From Acidobacteriaceae bacterium (GTDB lineage Bacteria; Acidobacteriota; Terriglobia; Terriglobales; Acidobacteriaceae), in NCBI GenBank assembly GCA_003162255.1, contig PMMJ01000410.1, positions 1 through 11,655 on the forward strand: a DNA stretch of 11,655 bases, written 5' to 3'. A model generated the notes under the pieces. It saw only the letters and a list, made by a program, of their open reading frames with translations, was not told the DNA's origin and ran no database searches. Below, piece by piece: positions 1-6,366 of this stretch. A program made the translations under genes and the position numbers. Positions within the stretch are counted from its first letter, which is position 1; each line of letters begins with the position of its first letter.

Positions 1-26
1 GTTCTGATGATTGTTGTTAAATCCCC

Positions 27-66
27 ATTACACTCACGACCCGGCGACGGGGGTTTCGAGCGTAAT
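27..66. repeat. Imperfect inverted repeat / hairpin
   Basis: ATTAC (27-31) pairs with GTAAT (62-66), CTC (33-35) with GAG (58-60), and the inner CCCG-GCGA-CGGG (40-51) forms a tight hairpin with a GNRA-type loop. No T-run follows on either strand, so it is not a standard terminator. The first 115 bases hold no recognisable gene. Confidence 0.4.
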
Positions 67-121
67 CACCTGACTACAGCAACGATTGAGCTCCCCTCAG
101 TCCGGGGCATAGATTGTGACC

Positions 122-457
122 ATGAGACTAGAAATTCTCGGAGTGCTGCTGTTGTTGGTGCTCACCGTGTCGGCACAGGACTCACCTGCCACGAATGTTC
201 GCGTGCCTGATGCCGCGACTGCGCTGAGGATTGCCGAACCTGCTCTGACGAAGGTGTATGGGAAGCGTCAGATCGAGTATGAAAAACCATTGACCGCAAT
301 ACTGGAGGACGGCATCTGGAGCGTGTATGGAACCTTGTGTTGTCCAGACCGCAAGGGGCGGCGCACCTGCGAAGTCGGCAAATGCGTTGGCGGCGTTGCC
401 ACTCTGGAACTTCGGCAAAGCGACGGGAAGATTTTGTCAGTCTTTCATACGAAGTAA
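122..457 (+). CDS. Small exported NTF2-fold immunity-like protein
   Basis: The 111-residue product starts with a short signal peptide: MRLEIL, a leucine-rich core, then VSAQ. After it comes a compact domain that reads like the NTF2-fold immunity family (YbbC/YhhH-type), with VPDAATALRIAEPAL, a VYGKRQIEYEKP segment, a 'DGIWSVYGTL' strand and a closing GGVATLEL...DGKILSVFHTK. Members of that family are small proteins often found near contact-dependent toxins, but no toxin gene is visible here and the role is inferred. Unusually, four cysteines (CC...C...C) sit in the loop between the last two strands, which would suit disulfides in an exported protein. I prefer the ATG at 122 to the GTG at 116 because it gives a clean signal peptide. 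No strong Shine-Dalgarno sequence precedes either start. Confidence 0.65.
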   Translation: MRLEILGVLLLLVLTVSAQDSPATNVRVPDAATALRIAEPALTKVYGKRQIEYEKPLTAILEDGIWSVYGTLCCPDRKGRRTCEVGKCVGGVATLELRQSDGKILSVFHTK

Positions 458-559
458 TCTGGTTCTGAGTGTAATCGCTGCTTTTCGACACCCGTGGAAC
501 CGTCTGGCACGCTCCGGTGTCCTTTTCTTGAAGAGAGTACAGCGCGAGGAGGTAAAATC

Positions 560-746
560 TTGCGGAGAACCAGTGCGGCACTGCTGATCATATTCAGCCT
601 GTTGACAGCGAGAAGCGGATCACAAGAGTCAGTCTCTCCACAAGCCTACGACGTTGCGGAAGCATACAAAATTTACAGCCTTCTAATACCGCGAGAACCG
701 TCCTATGCCTTTGGAAAAGACAGGGTCATGATCCGGCAAGAGGCAG
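560..746 (+). pseudogene. 5' stub of an exported acidobacterial-type protein
   Basis: A textbook Shine-Dalgarno sequence, GAGGAGGT (546-553), lies six bases before a TTG start at 560. The first 62 residues look real: a signal peptide (LRRTSAALLIIFSLLTA) and then a segment around AYDVAEAYKIYSLLIPREP that resembles the N-terminus of small exported proteins I associate with Acidobacteria. After about position 746 the frame stays open to 1408 but turns into arginine-rich, low-complexity translation that is antisense to the SRAP gene, so the original C-terminus has been lost. I therefore call the 5' stub only. The family identity is from memory of similar sequences and is uncertain; the truncation is the firmer claim. 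Confidence 0.5.
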
Positions 747-985
747 TGCAAGGCGGCATGAGGAGAAGGCGAAGTCAACGAGGGCGGCACCCTCACGGGA
801 CGGGGAGGGGTTCATCCAGCCGCACGCAAGTGTTAAGCGAACGAACATCAATAAGCCACGTCTATCCGGCATCAACGTCGGTGATCGCTTCGTGCTATCC
901 TCATTGCCACCTTCGGAATCGCCATTTCTGCTTCATTCCCGTCTCTGTTATTTGTGTGGCTCTGCTTTTTGTCACCTGCGGATGG
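747..985. other. Junk stretch between the stub and the SRAP gene
   Basis: No complete gene is visible. One plus-strand frame (about 880-1008, ending at a TGA at 1006) encodes a hydrophobic segment around ILIATFGIAISASFPSLLF and could be the last transmembrane helix of a lost membrane protein. The evidence is only its hydrophobicity, so this is a weak suggestion. Confidence 0.25.
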
Positions 986-1704
986 TCACAATGTAAGCCC
1001 GGAGAGCCGATTCTGAATCTCGGCGAGTTCCACGGGTGCGGAGCATTGTGCGTCATCATTCACTATGCTGTTGATGCGCGTGCTCACTGGAAAGCACCGC
1101 ATCATCCGGGCATCGAAGGGTCTCAACAAGTCGGACACGGCTTCGACCTTTGTCATGCCGGGATCGAGCCAAAGATTGTAGTCATCAGGATCAAGAATCA
1201 CTGGCATTCGGGCGTGGACAGGAGCGGTCACGGCATTCGGCGTCGTTGTCAGGATCGAGCAGGACTTGACCCAGTTGCCACTGGCGTCTTTCCAACGATC
1301 CCAGACTCCCGCAAACGCAAACAACTCCCCTTCATTGACCTCGAAGCAGTAGGGCTGCTTGGCTTTCCCTGTCCGCATCCACTCGTAAAAGCCGTCCGCA
1401 GGAATTAGGCACCTGCGGGATTTCATCGCATCGCGGAACGCGGGCTTTGTGCTCGCGGTTTCCGACCTTGCGTTGATCATCCTTACAGCACCAGAGGCAT
1501 CCTTTGCCCATGACGCATGACGGAATCAGTCCCCATCGCATGAGAGAAATTTCGCGGATCGGCTCTTTGGGGTTCTGGCGGATGACTGGGATCGGCTGGG
1601 TTGGAGCAATGTTGTAACGAGGCGTCCATTCCTCTTCCCCTGACACGCTGTCAAAGTTCCTCGATGAACTGCTTTCGTCGGGAGAGTCGGTAGCGGCCAC
1701 ACAT
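986..1704 (-). pseudogene. SRAP (YedK/HMCES-type) protein, two frameshifts
   Basis: SRAP proteins use the Cys right after the initiator Met to crosslink to abasic sites in single-stranded DNA. All the hallmark pieces are here, in three frames. MCGRYRLSRRKQFIEE starts at 1704. RYNIAPTQ...LMRWGLIPS follows in a second frame. MINARSE, IPADGFYEW, the HARMP histidine motif and a C-terminal STRINSIVND run to the TGA at 986. The first frameshift lies near 1657, where two bases appear to be missing (or one added) between EE and FDS; left as is, translation stops after 17 codons. The second is an exact 7-base tandem duplication at 1509-1522; removing one copy restores the expected IPSWAKDASG. The catalytic Cys, Asn, Glu and His are all still encoded, so inactivation looks recent, or one shift could be a sequencing error. 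Confidence 0.85.
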
Positions 1705-2195
1705 GGGGAGATTATGGCAGATCGGGTACCTGTAGACTGTCCCGCAGCGATCTTGAAGGCGGCAGCCGCAGCGCCAACTGCGCCGTGCGACCAGTTCTTA
1801 CGACTGCTCCCCGGATTGAACCGTTCCTCCGCACGGGCCTGCCACTTCTGCCCCGGCGCACAACCAAGAACCTTTTTGAGACTCGCGGCTGTCACCCTGA
1901 CGACAGGCACTCCGCTCTTAGCTGCCGCGAGTTCAGTGATCGCTTCTCCTTTTATTGCTTCGACGGAAGACTTGAACCGACCCGACGACGATCCGAGCAG
2001 TGCGATTGTCGAGCCTCGGCTCGTAGTGCTGAGATCGAATATGACGACAAGACGTTGCAAGAGTTCGTTCAATCCGTCTCCAGATCGCGCCTGAAATTGA
2101 ATCGACCTGATCGACTTAATCACGAAAGTCTCCCCCGAGCCCGTGGCTTGCGCGATGACGACTGCGTCCTTGGTTGGGTTCACTCCGAAAATCAT
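1332..2195 (-). CDS. RuvC-like conserved protein, frame continues into SRAP
   Basis: The first ~150 residues (2195 to about 1735) look like an intact conserved protein. It opens MIFGVNPTKDAVVIA, which resembles the first strand of RNase H-fold/RuvC-type proteins, continues with TIALLGSSSGRFKSSVEAIK and VTAASLKKVLG, and ends with an Ala-rich helix (AAAAAFKIAAG). No function is assigned with confidence; the RuvC resemblance is from pattern alone, and the usual acidic residue after the first Gly is Asn here. No stop follows the Ala-rich helix. The frame crosses the SRAP start region (antisense-free, same strand) and then reads the SRAP segment EEEWTPRYNIAPTQ up to the 7-base duplication, giving a 287-codon chimeric ORF. 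The original protein probably ended near 1730. It lies 36 bases downstream of bS21 on the same strand, so the two may share a transcript. No strong Shine-Dalgarno sequence is visible. Confidence 0.55.
   Translation of the reverse strand: MIFGVNPTKDAVVIAQATGSGETFVIKSIRSIQFQARSGDGLNELLQRLVVIFDLSTTSRGSTIALLGSSSGRFKSSVEAIKGEAITELAAAKSGVPVVRVTAASLKKVLGCAPGQKWQARAEERFNPGSSRKNWSHGAVGAAAAAFKIAAGQSTGTRSAIISPCVAATDSPDESSSSRNFDSVSGEEEWTPRYNIAPTQPIPVIRQNPKEPIREISLMRWGLIPSCVMGKGCLWCCKDDQRKVGNREHKARVPRCDEIPQVPNSCGRLLRVDADRESQAALLLRGQ
1509..1522. repeat. Exact 7-base tandem duplication (CATGACG x2)
   Basis: CATGACG occurs at 1509-1515 and again at 1516-1522. Deleting one copy restores the SRAP frame on the minus strand and the conserved IPSWAKD, so this looks like a slipped-strand mutation. 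Confidence 0.85.
1669..1724. repeat. SRAP 5'-end repeat, copy A
   Basis: This 56-base stretch contains the SRAP start and about 20 bases upstream. It matches copy B (2568-2623) without gaps and with roughly ten differences. On the minus strand the shared upstream block is CGATCTGCCRTAATYTCCC directly before the ATG. The conservation reaches past the coding region, so the repeat carried its 5' flank along. Confidence 0.75.
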
Positions 2196-2231
2196 ACGGG
2201 AACTCTGACTGAACTACAGATGAGGGTAACG

Positions 2232-2486
2232 TTAGGTCGAATTCGGCAGTTTGTCCGGTTTGGCAGCAGCGCCCCTCCTTGGTGCAACTTGGTCCGAGTC
2301 CTTACGAAGCTTTTTTCGGGCACGCTTTTGAGCCAAAGCTTGTTTGACCCGGCGTCTTTCGCCCGGCTTCAAATAGTAGGAGTGACGCTTCACGTCCTTA
2401 ATAATGTCTTCCGTCATGACCTTGCGTTTGAACCGCCGCAAGGCGTTCTCCAATGATTCGCCTTCTTGCAGTCGAACTTCTGCCAT
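2232..2486 (-). CDS. rpsU: Ribosomal protein bS21
   Basis: The 84-residue product starts MAEVRLQEGESLENALRRFK and continues with the classic bS21 pattern RKVMTEDIIKDVKRHSYYLK and a basic KRARKKLRK tail. bS21 is a small basic protein of the 30S subunit that lies near the anti-Shine-Dalgarno end of 16S rRNA. The start at 2486 has a GGGGTGA Shine-Dalgarno sequence about 7 bases upstream, so I choose it over the longer frame that opens at 2603. The C-terminal extension of about 18 residues (VAPRRGAAAKPDKLPNST) goes past the usual length of about 65-70 residues. Surrounded by broken genes, this may be an extra copy; whether the genome has another cannot be seen here. Confidence 0.9.
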   Translation of the reverse strand: MAEVRLQEGESLENALRRFKRKVMTEDIIKDVKRHSYYLKPGERRRVKQALAQKRARKKLRKDSDQVAPRRGAAAKPDKLPNST

Positions 2487-2549
2487 GCTCGTCACCCCAA
2501 GCCAGCTAAATGAACCTGTTTGGAGCTTACTCCCTTTGTGCCACGCTCG

Positions 2550-2603
2550 GTCGAACTCCTCATTGATCTGCTTCCGCCGCGAGAGTCGGTAGCGCCCGTA
2601 CAT
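2550..2603 (-). pseudogene. SRAP 5' stub ahead of bS21, catalytic Cys replaced
   Basis: Eighteen codons read MYGRYRLSRRKQINEEFD, the SRAP N-terminus with Cys2 changed to Tyr. That Cys is the residue that forms the DNA crosslink, so no activity is possible. The frame then continues through 22 unrelated codons straight into bS21 without a stop, making a potential 123-residue SRAP-stub/bS21 fusion. The upstream block CGATCTGCCGTAATTTCCC is conserved with copy A at 1704. Confidence 0.75.
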
Positions 2604-2623
2604 CGGGAAATTACGGCAGATCG
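2568..2623. repeat. SRAP 5'-end repeat, copy B
   Basis: This is the partner of copy A (1669-1724), the same length and ungapped, lying between the hydrolase gene and bS21. It carries the SRAP start codon and its immediate upstream block. Confidence 0.75.
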
Positions 2624-2636
2624 GATGGGCTTACGG

Positions 2637-3659
2637 TCATTTGGCAAGTGGACCGGGATGCATTCCTTCGCCGAGGACGAAGCTTGATCCCACGCTGCCC
2701 ACAACAGCCGATGCTCGCGGCATGCCGAGGCGCTCCCGAATGTGATAGACGGCTTCGATGCCAGTGCAATGTGCCCCCATAAGGTTCGCCACCTTGAACT
2801 CTTTCATCCTGTCCGCAGTCCAATCCAGTTGCTCATCCGTCGCTGGAAAGAGGTGCAACCCGCCGATGACCGCCTCAACTGGCTCGTTGGGAAATTCCTG
2901 CCGGGCAAACGTGAGAATGTTGATGATTCCCGCGTGCCCGCAGCCAGTGACCACGACTAACCCATCCGGCGTGTTGAGCACCAGCGATTGATCTTCCGGG
3001 ATTGTGTCCTCGACCAAGCCCGCTGGGGTTTGCACTTTTCCGCTGACGCTCCAATTGCGTTCCGGATATTTGCGGGGCACCGGCCCCGTGAGCCACGCGC
3101 CGGGAAAGACTTCTGCCGACTCCGTATGTTCGACGAACTTTCCGCCAGTTGCTTCGTACTCCTTCTTCAATGCGATCATCTTGTTGTCTTCACCTTCGGG
3201 CGCTGGTCTGCTGTAGAAAATGCCGCGTGCGATATGCACCACGGAGAGCGCCGAGGGATTTTTTTTCATCATCTCTTTGCGAAGGGTCATCAATCCGCTG
3301 ACATGATCCCAGTGGTTGTGCGTAAGGATCACTTCTCTCACATCGGACAAGTCGATCTTCAAGTCGCGTGCGTTTTGCAGCACGGTATCGGGATGGGCTC
3401 CAGTATCGAGCAGTACGCGATGACCATCGGCTTCGATCAGTGCCGAAAATCCCCACTCGCCGAGCCCGGTTGTGCTGCCCACCAGCATCGTTGATAGCAG
3501 GGTGATTTTGAGGGCGTGAATCTGGACAGGTGCGCTCTGAACGTTAGGGGCGGGACTGGTGCCCTGAGCCTTCGCAGGAAGCTGCACCATGCTGACAATC
3601 GCAAGCGCGAGCAGGGCGGCAGAACGGCGTATCCAGTGAGACCGCGAAACCTTGTGCAT
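2637..3659 (-). CDS. Exported metallo-beta-lactamase-fold hydrolase
   Basis: The product is 340 residues with a signal peptide (basic start, then AALLALAIVSM, cleavage near AKAQ at about residue 32). The metal-binding motif is intact: THNHWDHVSG with His114, His116, Asp118 and His119. It is followed by GCGHAG (His242), GGLHLF and a late GAHCTG (His297). This order resembles the COG1237 group named after the archaeal dihydropterin ribofuranosylaminobenzene phosphate synthase, but the bacterial exported members have no settled substrate and I assign none. The ATG at 3659 is chosen because AAGAGGTG lies about eight bases upstream and the signal peptide starts there; a GTG nine bases earlier overlaps that site. 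It stands alone on the minus strand, 34 bases before the SRAP stub. Confidence 0.85.
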   Translation of the reverse strand: MHKVSRSHWIRRSAALLALAIVSMVQLPAKAQGTSPAPNVQSAPVQIHALKITLLSTMLVGSTTGLGEWGFSALIEADGHRVLLDTGAHPDTVLQNARDLKIDLSDVREVILTHNHWDHVSGLMTLRKEMMKKNPSALSVVHIARGIFYSRPAPEGEDNKMIALKKEYEATGGKFVEHTESAEVFPGAWLTGPVPRKYPERNWSVSGKVQTPAGLVEDTIPEDQSLVLNTPDGLVVVTGCGHAGIINILTFARQEFPNEPVEAVIGGLHLFPATDEQLDWTADRMKEFKVANLMGAHCTGIEAVYHIRERLGMPRASAVVGSVGSSFVLGEGMHPGPLAK

Positions 3660-3759
3660 GGGCTGCACCTCTTAAAAAGACGTTGGTGAAGGCTATGGTA
3701 TCGCAAACTCCTTATACCGTTTGGCGGTAGGCAGGCGGAGACATTACGGCAGCGGATGG

Positions 3760-3802
3760 AAAAACGAAAGCGCCCCGGACTCCGTTTAGAGTCGCGGGAC
3801 GC
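3760..3802 (-). terminator. Rho-independent terminator for the PilZ-like gene
   Basis: A GC-rich stem pairs 3770-3782 with 3789-3802 (GCG-CCCCG-GACTC against GAGTCGCGGGACGC, one or two bulges, 6-base loop). On the minus strand it is followed by TTTCGTTTTT (3760-3769). It lies about 40 bases after the stop of the 3844-4323 gene. Confidence 0.75.
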
Positions 3803-3843
3803 TCGTTTGAACAGCCCTCCCCCGAAGACTGCTCTATCTCAGG

Positions 3844-4323
3844 CTAGGTCACTTTCGATCTCGTCCGTCGCCCCGAAGTGAGCATCCCCGAAAGCTGGCG
3901 GACGCTGTCCCGGAACTTACTCCAGCTTTCGACCGCCCCGTCGAGAGCCGTTTGTTTCTGTTCGACATCCGCGAAGCCTGCACTCTGCATTTGTTCGGCA
4001 GCAGCGTTGAAGCGTTTGGTGCTTATGGCATCCATCGCAAGAAAGCGGAATGCCTGCGCGAGTGGTACACCATCTGCTCCGGTATGCAGAAATTCAATGT
4101 GCGCACTCACTTTCCCAAAAACTGTACTCAAAGTCATTTCGCCGAACGTTCCCTCGGGAATAGGCCCTCTAACAAGCAGAGCAGCTCCCCCTGTCAACGA
4201 GAGGCGCTGAACGATGCCAACGAACTTCTGGTTATCAACTGCAAAGACTGCTTTTTCCCGGTTGGGGACACGGATTCGAGGTGGTCGCGTGTGCTTGACA
4301 GGCTTGTCGGTCTTACGCCGCAT
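3844..4323 (-). CDS. PilZ-like domain protein
   Basis: The 159-residue soluble protein has a PilZ-type beta-barrel signature. A basic N-terminus leads to R18-V-P-N-R22, the RxxxR loop that grips cyclic di-GMP. It is followed by VDNQKFVGIVQRLSLTGGAALL, where S42 and G45 sit in the position of the DxSxxG motif but the Asp is missing, so cyclic di-GMP binding is doubtful. A second barrel segment (GEMTLSTVFGKVSAHIEFL) and a C-terminal helical region rich in Gln and Glu follow. An alternative TTG start at 4359 has AGGTAA just upstream and would add 12 hydrophobic residues; MRRKTDK at 4323 looks more like the family start. A terminator follows. A second PilZ protein is encoded about 290 bases upstream. 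Confidence 0.65.
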   Translation of the reverse strand: MRRKTDKPVKHTRPPRIRVPNREKAVFAVDNQKFVGIVQRLSLTGGAALLVRGPIPEGTFGEMTLSTVFGKVSAHIEFLHTGADGVPLAQAFRFLAMDAISTKRFNAAAEQMQSAGFADVEQKQTALDGAVESWSKFRDSVRQLSGMLTSGRRTRSKVT

Positions 4324-4398
4324 TGTAAGCAGGATGACAACTAGCTCTATAACAGTCAACGTTACCTAAGTGTTTCGAGTTTGCAGGTTTCTCGATGA

Positions 4399-4575
4399 TC
4401 ACAGCCCCCTTAAGAAAAGTCTATTCTGAATCTGTGCAGGTTCCACCGTTCTGGAGCATTCCTCGTCTTCATTCGCCACGGAATTGATCCGCGTGCTCTC
4501 GGGATAGCACCGCATCAGCCGAGCATCTTAGGGTTTCAACAGATCAGACGCCATAGCGACTGTTTTTCATATCCG
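4399..4575 (-). pseudogene. SRAP 3' relic with in-frame stop
   Basis: Reading from the TGA at 4399, the minus strand encodes an SRAP C-terminus: SDLLKP, a TAA stop (4528-4530) where a Tyr or Phe codon is expected, then DARLMRCYPESTRINSVAN and ending in IQNRLFLRGL. It aligns with the end of the SRAP gene at 986-1140 in both DNA and protein. Further upstream a one-base shift in an A-run near 4567 separates it from DM-KTVAMA. The remaining two thirds of the gene are missing, and the PilZ stop at 4614 lies immediately beyond. Confidence 0.75.
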
Positions 4576-4613
4576 CCAAACACCATTCCAGCGGCATTCC
4601 GAATTCCTCACGG

Positions 4614-4952
4614 TCAATCTTGTTCTTCGTACTCATCCACTTGCTGAGGGAACAACATACCCCACACCTGTTTTTCTGGCTCCAAGCACTCAGCCCCGAT
4701 TTGCTTCTCCGATGAGCCCTCGCTTGCAGTGATCCAAATGACACGGAATTGTGCGTGGGTTTGGCGGTATTGAATTACAATCTCGTCGCCGACCTTGATC
4801 TCGCCTAGCCAACCACCCAGCTTCACACCATCGTTGCTGACATCGAGGGTATACGCGAGATGGCAATCTTTAGTCCCGGCGATCCAGACTCGTACTGGTA
4901 CGACTGATCTGGTTCTCTTCGACCGCCGCTTGCCGATACGAAATCGAGACAT
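4614..4952 (-). CDS. PilZ domain protein
   Basis: The 112-residue single-domain protein carries both PilZ motifs: R9-R-S-K-R13 (RxxxR) and D37-V-S-N-D-G42 (DxSxxG). After them come a hydrophobic strand run (GDEIVIQYRQTHAQFRVIWI) and the closing barrel strand around EKQIGAECLEP. PilZ domains bind cyclic di-GMP and pass the signal to motility, polysaccharide or transcription machinery; the partner cannot be told from the window. The ATG at 4952 has GCGGAG just upstream. It ends in a Glu/Asp-rich tail next to the SRAP relic, so its last residues may not be original. Confidence 0.75.
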   Translation of the reverse strand: MSRFRIGKRRSKRTRSVVPVRVWIAGTKDCHLAYTLDVSNDGVKLGGWLGEIKVGDEIVIQYRQTHAQFRVIWITASEGSSEKQIGAECLEPEKQVWGMLFPQQVDEYEEQD

Positions 4953-5113
4953 GCTCCGCGCTCACTCCAAGTACCCTACGTTATGGTCTGCAGCTCTTTA
5001 AAAAGTCACTGCCTGCCAGCGCGTCCGAGCGAGTGCTTTGGCGAATACGCACCCTGACCATCGTCGCTGCCCACCGTAGTCCTGACTTTATTGTAAGCAG
5101 AATCTCGGGAGGG

Positions 5114-5140
5114 GGTTCGCATGGAGATCACTCGCGAACC
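5114..5140. repeat. 7-base inverted repeat (GGTTCGC/GCGAACC)
   Basis: GGTTCGC (5114-5120) and GCGAACC (5134-5140) are separated by 13 bases. It could be an operator or a small hairpin; no flanking T-run and no adjacent gene start. Confidence 0.4.
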
Positions 5141-5373
5141 AGCCGCATTTTCTCGATATGCACCCATTTCCCCTTACGTCCGCACTAGAACTGGTCGGCT
5201 CGGTGACGGGCTACTGCACGGGCAGGTTACCTTCCGCAACTCGGAGAACATCTTTAAGCGACCGCTGTGACTGGCGTCACGGCTCTGCACTCGGACTTGC
5301 TCGGCATCTCTGCCTTCCAAGCGTCTCTACTACATCAATACTGAAAAACAATTTATTTTTTGGTTAGTGATCG

Positions 5374-5410
5374 AAAATTTCCTCATGGGAACAGGACCCA
5401 TGAGGAATTT
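5374..5410. repeat. Long near-perfect hairpin
   Basis: The arm 5374-5389 pairs with 5397-5410: CCTCATGGG/CCCATGAGG plus the AAATT/AATTT extension, one bulged T, with a 7-base loop AACAGGA. It is the most stable local fold in the gene-free stretch. It is followed on the plus strand by GCCGGTTTTATT, which is too weak for a clear terminator. Confidence 0.7.
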
Positions 5411-5643
5411 GCCGGTTTTATTGGGAAAATCTAAGGGTGGATCAGGATCGCTGGCACCAGCCGGCAAAACAGCGGATCGGGGTGAATCCGGCGAAGGGGG
5501 GCCTTGGTACGGTCACTCCTCTGGTGAGGCGAGGGCCGGGCGTCAGGCTTGGTCCCAGCCCCGAAAGGGGAGAAGTGCATGGTTCAGGCTCCGAGAGCAA
5601 TCCACTGGCAGACTTCTACACAGGTTCATGATTCGGTACACGG

Positions 5644-6224
5644 TCACAGCCCGGAATGAGCACCATTGCAGATGTCCCGTACCTGCTCGCTAGTGTCATC
5701 CAAGGTTGCCAAGTAGCGGAGCGTTGTTTCCAGACTGCTGTGACCCAACCATTTTTGAATTTGGCGGGCAGAGACCCCGGCTTGGTGCCTGTCGGTCGCG
5801 AAGTTTTTGCGAAACCGATGTAGAATCCAGTGCTCGCACACAGGGGCATCAGCACACGAGACGGGTTTGCCGTTCTGGGTGCCTTGCTGCTCCCTCTTCC
5901 ACGGGCTCGGGCTTGTGTTCATCGACGATCCGCTGCGAGAAAGCGTCATGTGGGTCCGCAAGCTGCGACTGGCGTAGGGCGGCAAGGTCCGCTGCTGCGT
6001 AGGGGTCATCACCGACGCAGACCTTTTCCCAGACGGGCTTGCCGTTGACCCGGTAGCGGACGTGGTAGACGCCCTCAGGATGGTGCTCGGGTTTGCCACG
6101 CACGAGACACCAGTGGGGACGGAGCCGCTTCTTGGACTCCCAGATCGCAGGACAGTAAGGTTGGGAACCGTCAATGAGACGGATGCGGATGTATCAAGGA
6201 GACTCGCTGTAGCTTGCTTGCCAT
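5644..6224 (-). pseudogene. Tyrosine integrase, frameshifted and internally deleted
   Basis: The gene starts with ATG at 6224 after a GAGGAAA ribosome binding site. MASKLQRVSL is followed by an extra base near 6194, after which the next frame reads IRIRLIDGSQPYCPAIWES, KPEHHPEGVYHVRYRVNGKP and DDPYAAADLAALRQ, the usual N-terminal part of acidobacterial phage-type integrases. The frame changes again around 5880-5940, leading into CEHWILHRFRKNFATDRHQAG, WLGHSSLETTLRYL and the TGA at 5644. The C-terminal catalytic set (HRFR, LGH, Tyr) is present. The core-binding domain and the first catalytic Arg (Box I) are gone: about 190 codons remain where such integrases have about 350-450. It is dead. Its start faces the tRNA-Ser fragment, the usual arrangement for an integrase beside its attachment site. 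Confidence 0.85.
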
Positions 6225-6304
6225 TTCTGATTTCCTCGTCTGTCTAGCACTCTGAAAGTCGAGAAAATCAGTGATTTTTGTTGTAGCTTTTTCCCGTCTC
6301 TCGA

Positions 6305-6329
6305 TAAGCCCCTTAGTCTTTAGGGCTTA
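6305..6329. repeat. 7-base hairpin beside the tRNA fragment
   Basis: TAAGCCC (6305-6311) pairs with GGGCTTA (6323-6329) across an 11-base loop. It lies just 3' of the tRNA-Ser fragment on the minus strand, where a tRNA terminator would be expected, but no T-run follows it closely. Confidence 0.45.
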
Positions 6330-6336
6330 GAAGAAC

Positions 6337-6362
6337 TGGCGGAGAGAGTGGGATTCGAATCC
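6337..6362 (-). other. Attachment-site core: 3' end of a tRNA-Ser gene
   Basis: On the minus strand this reads GGATTCGAATCCC followed by ACTCTCTCCGCCA. These are the T-loop (TTCGAAT), the 3' T-stem, the acceptor strand CTCTCCG and an encoded CCA of a tRNA-Ser. The 5' half of the T-stem is already degenerate and the rest of the tRNA is absent, so this is a fragment and not a gene. A tRNA 3' fragment about 110 bases from an integrase start is the classic footprint of integration into a tRNA gene. Confidence 0.75.
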
Positions 6363-6366
6363 GCCT

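Larger units (their letters stand above)
4953..5643. other. Gene-free, hairpin-rich stretch
   Basis: I see no convincing gene in this 690-base stretch. Open frames at 5158-5367 and 5367-5693 have no family features. The left part probably holds the promoter of the PilZ gene. From 5374 rightwards there are repeated foldable segments: the long hairpin at 5374-5410, an 8-base inverted repeat TTTGCCGG (5408-5415) / CCGGCAAA (5461-5468), CCTC-TGGT-GAGG (5518-5529) and CCCC-GAAA-GGGG (5559-5570, GNRA-type loop). Confidence 0.5.

Noticed and set aside
162..581. Minus-strand frame of 139 codons
   Set aside because: It is antisense to the immunity-like gene, Arg/Ser-rich and without any recognisable segment.
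494..1408. A 304-codon plus-strand open frame as one gene
   Set aside because: Only the first part after TTG 560 looks like protein; the rest is antisense to the conserved SRAP coding sequence.
3709..3724. TACCG-TTTGG-CGGTA hairpin as a terminator
   Set aside because: There is no T-run on either side, and it lies in the promoter region of the hydrolase gene; at most a weak operator candidate.
5367..5693. A 108-codon plus-strand protein
   Set aside because: It starts inside the long hairpin, is Gly/Arg-rich with no motif, and ends antisense to the integrase 3' end.
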